A DNA stretch of 64,000 bases from Maea johnstoni. Taxonomy: Eukaryota; Annelida; Polychaeta; Spionida; Magelonidae. The notes beneath the pieces are model-generated. The model saw only the letters and a list, made by a program, of their open reading frames with translations. It was not told the origin of the DNA and did not search any database. Positions 63,578 to 64,000 of the stretch are shown in pieces. Made by a program: the position numbers and the translations under genes. Position 1 is the first letter of the stretch, and each line of letters starts with the position of its first letter. The DNA lies in assembly GCA_963942565.1 (NCBI GenBank), contig OZ012695.1:10738358-10802357 (forward strand). Direction: 5' to 3'.

Positions 63578-64000
63578 TGTTCATTACACATTACCTTACT
63601 CATATTACAAGAATAACAAAATGGATTGAAAATTCTTGCTCTGTTGGTAAATCAAGTAAAAACATGGCAAGTATGAGTAAGTAAAAGTGGAAGTGTAAAT
63701 GGTTCAATACAACTTTCAATATCATATACACAGGTCAATTGTATTGTAATGTTTCATTGCGTATCAATGAATCTGCTTATTGGCGCACGCCGTGTTAATT
63801 ATTGGTTGCGTAGCCATGCCACATACGTTGTTATTATGGCACTGAGCCCAGCATAGTTGTTTACATTGCCAGACAGACATCATAAGTAAATTACGTGGAG
63901 TTTGGACACGAGCACTAGCTAGGTCATTGATGAGGGGGGTGTTTCTAAATATTTCTTTCAGCTGGTCGAATAGGAGATTTTTAACCCTGATATAGGTATG
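63578..64000. other. Upstream of the possible first coding exon; no gene seen
   Basis: Could hold 5' untranslated sequence or promoter of the host gene, but no TATA box, CpG island or exon can be pointed out. Confidence 0.3.

Overview
This is a stretch of an AT-rich, repeat-dense eukaryotic genome, most likely a marine invertebrate. Evidence: short coding exons separated by long introns, DIRS-like tyrosine-recombinase retrotransposon remains, L2/CR1-type LINEs, tRNA-derived SINE-like units, and many small DNA transposons (MITEs). The phylum cannot be fixed from the window alone.

Host gene. One gene on the minus strand spans most of the window. I could chain ten coding exons (63,577 down to 8,183) whose splice phases agree at every junction, giving 357 codons. 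The third and fourth exons are separated by a 35.6-kb intron that holds most of the repeats. The protein looks helical and charged; I do not recognise its family. The chain may continue beyond 8,183.

Layout. 1-1,200: DIRS-like gag remnant. 1,865-8,180: copy of a 1.2-kb element (A), MITEs with TA duplications, a 465-bp almost perfect palindrome, a 27-bp minisatellite, and a tandem duplication of the last recognised exon/intron border split by an element with an array of TTAATATTAA motifs. 8,183-16,114: exons mixed with MITEs and a SINE. 14,032-24,753: six nested copies of a palindrome-array element (C). 26,880-30,660: gag-RT part of a DIRS-like fossil, minus strand. 31,600-33,430: another palindrome-array element (E). 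33,469-34,779: MITE. 35,847-46,880: two neighbouring elements (B-I and B-II) with arms over 1.2 kb long, each carrying a tRNA-like segment and flanked by (AT)n. 47,000-49,900: small MITEs. 50,800-54,000: satellite-like repeat split by an L2-like LINE, itself split by element A. 55,189-55,995: hAT-type element with an exact 8-bp duplication. 57,016-60,607: about 96 copies of a 29-bp repeat split by an 803-bp MITE. 60,734-63,577: first three exons, plus a 91-bp repeat with a higher-order pattern.

The strongest unexplained material is the B pair. Both arms of B-I carry the same inserted element at the same site, both arms of B-II lack it, and tRNA-like segments lie inside the arms. Next are the three unrelated families (C, E, F) built from dense arrays of a short palindrome.
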